Below are positions 21,241 to 21,852 of a stretch of 21,852 nucleotides of DNA, piece after piece. The notes below the pieces were generated by a model. That model was given only the letters and a program-made list of their open reading frames with translations. It did no database searches and had not been told where the DNA came from. The translations under genes and the position numbers were made by a program. The stretch's first letter is position 1. The number at the start of each line of letters is the position of its first letter. This DNA is from a virus: positions 1 through 21,852 of IMG/VR virus record IMGVR_UViG_3300020190_000404, one strand, 5' to 3'.

Positions 21241-21852
21241 CAACTCTACCTCTAGTAAAAGCATCGATATACTCCTTTAATAATGTAAAATAATAATCTA
21301 GGTTGTCTTTCACAATTAACTGGCAATGACCTTCTTCAGTTGCAATAATAGTAACAATTTTTTTAGGTTGTAGTCCAGTGCGTTCAAAAAACATAGCAGC
21401 ATATCCAGTTTCTTGGACAAAATAATTTTCAATCCATTCTTCTTTTTTATCCTTGTCTGAAGTTTTGAAATCAATTACAGCAAGCTCGCCATCGAACTCA
21501 GCAATACAATCAACACGACCAGCAATACCAAGATAATCGGAATAAAGAGACCCTTCCAAAACATGAATATTATTAATGCGATTAATAGTAGATTTCGCAA
21601 CTTGAAATAACGTGAGAGGAAGAGGATCAACAGTAGCAGGATCAATAGACTCATTTTTTAAATATGCCTCAACGATACTGTGAAATGCTGTGCCTCTAGT
21701 TGTTGCTCTTGTTGTCTTCCTGTCTGCTACTTCAGAACCCACACGTTCTCTCCACTCCTTAAAGAATGCTGCTTTCTTAAAGGAAGTGACAGTGGTGATA
21801 GACGGATAAAATTTACCACATGGAACAGGATAATATCTGCTTCCATCTCTAT
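21233..21852 (-). CDS. PD-(D/E)XK (RecB/Cas4-like) exonuclease, partial at the 5' end
   Basis: Visible are 205 codons; the true start is beyond the right edge. The frame stays open from 21850, reading RYYPVPCGKFYPSITTVTSF and FFKEWRERVGSE before the GTG at 21742, so that GTG is not the start. Motifs of the RecB-type nuclease family: RGTAFHSIVEAYL (motif with His), GRVDCIAEFDG (metal-binding Asp), LAVIDFKTS (the D-x-K core) and the Q/Y motif (FVQETGYAAMFFE). Such proteins degrade DNA ends; in phages they may recycle host DNA or act in recombination. It is the first gene of the overlapping run to gp32. T4 has a different gene at this place. Confidence 0.88.
   Translation of the reverse strand, partial: RDGSRYYPVPCGKFYPSITTVTSFKKAAFFKEWRERVGSEVADRKTTRATTRGTAFHSIVEAYLKNESIDPATVDPLPLTLFQVAKSTINRINNIHVLEGSLYSDYLGIAGRVDCIAEFDGELAVIDFKTSDKDKKEEWIENYFVQETGYAAMFFERTGLQPKKIVTIIATEEGHCQLIVKDNLDYYFTLLKEYIDAFTRGRVDG

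Noticed and set aside
21241-21264. Longer gp33 start at 21264
   Set aside because: It lies wholly inside the nuclease reading frame; 21240 has an AGAGGTAGAG ribosome site and a short 8-nt overlap.

Overview
The window is a piece of a T4-like myovirus that infects marine cyanobacteria (Synechococcus or Prochlorococcus). The call rests on three things: a T4-type core (baseplate genes resembling 5, 27, 26/51, 54, 48 and 53; head gene 4; replication genes 32, 59 and 33), T4-style late promoter boxes (NATAAATA or CTAAATA), and cyanobacterial host-derived genes (speD, CP12, cpeT and a DUF1825 protein). The sequence is A+T-rich and densely packed. Only genes 4, 48 and 53 lie on the + strand.

Layout from left to right. 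(1) 1-880: the N-terminal part of a speD-like gene running off the left edge, tRNA-Leu(UAA), tRNA-Asp(GUC), and two small overlapping unknown genes. (2) 881-4025: a gp5-like baseplate spike that lacks a recognisable lysozyme domain, plus a separate tail-lysozyme gene just upstream. (3) 4145-4884: tRNA-Val(UAC), a CpeT-like protein whose 3' end runs into the tRNA, and CP12. (4) 4918-15728: gp27-like hub protein, two very large paralogous tape-measure-like proteins (1280 and 1562 aa) carrying five cell-wall or ester hydrolase domains between them, and gp26, which appears to be extended into a gp51-like tail by a -1 frameshift. (5) 15774-18785: gp54 (-) divergent from gp4-gp48-gp53 (+). (6) 18786-18975: a 99-bp tandem duplication carrying two terminators. 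(7) 18975-21852: gp32, a DUF1825 protein, gp59, gp33 and a PD-(D/E)XK nuclease cut by the right edge, all on the - strand with overlapping ends.

How it works together: most of the window builds the hub, tube start and spike of a contractile tail and arms it with wall-cutting enzymes. The right end supplies single-strand-DNA handling and late-transcription factors. The left and middle inserts carry tRNAs and metabolic genes acting on polyamine synthesis, the Calvin cycle and bilin attachment in the infected host.

The signals most worth checking are: a predicted H-type pseudoknot in the gp32 leader, placed like the autoregulatory pseudoknot of T4; a T TTT TTC slippery site joining gp26 to a gp51-like reading frame just upstream of the tape-measure genes; and repeated catalytic-domain cassettes inside the two tape-measure paralogues. 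All calls were made by reading the sequence; no database search was run.
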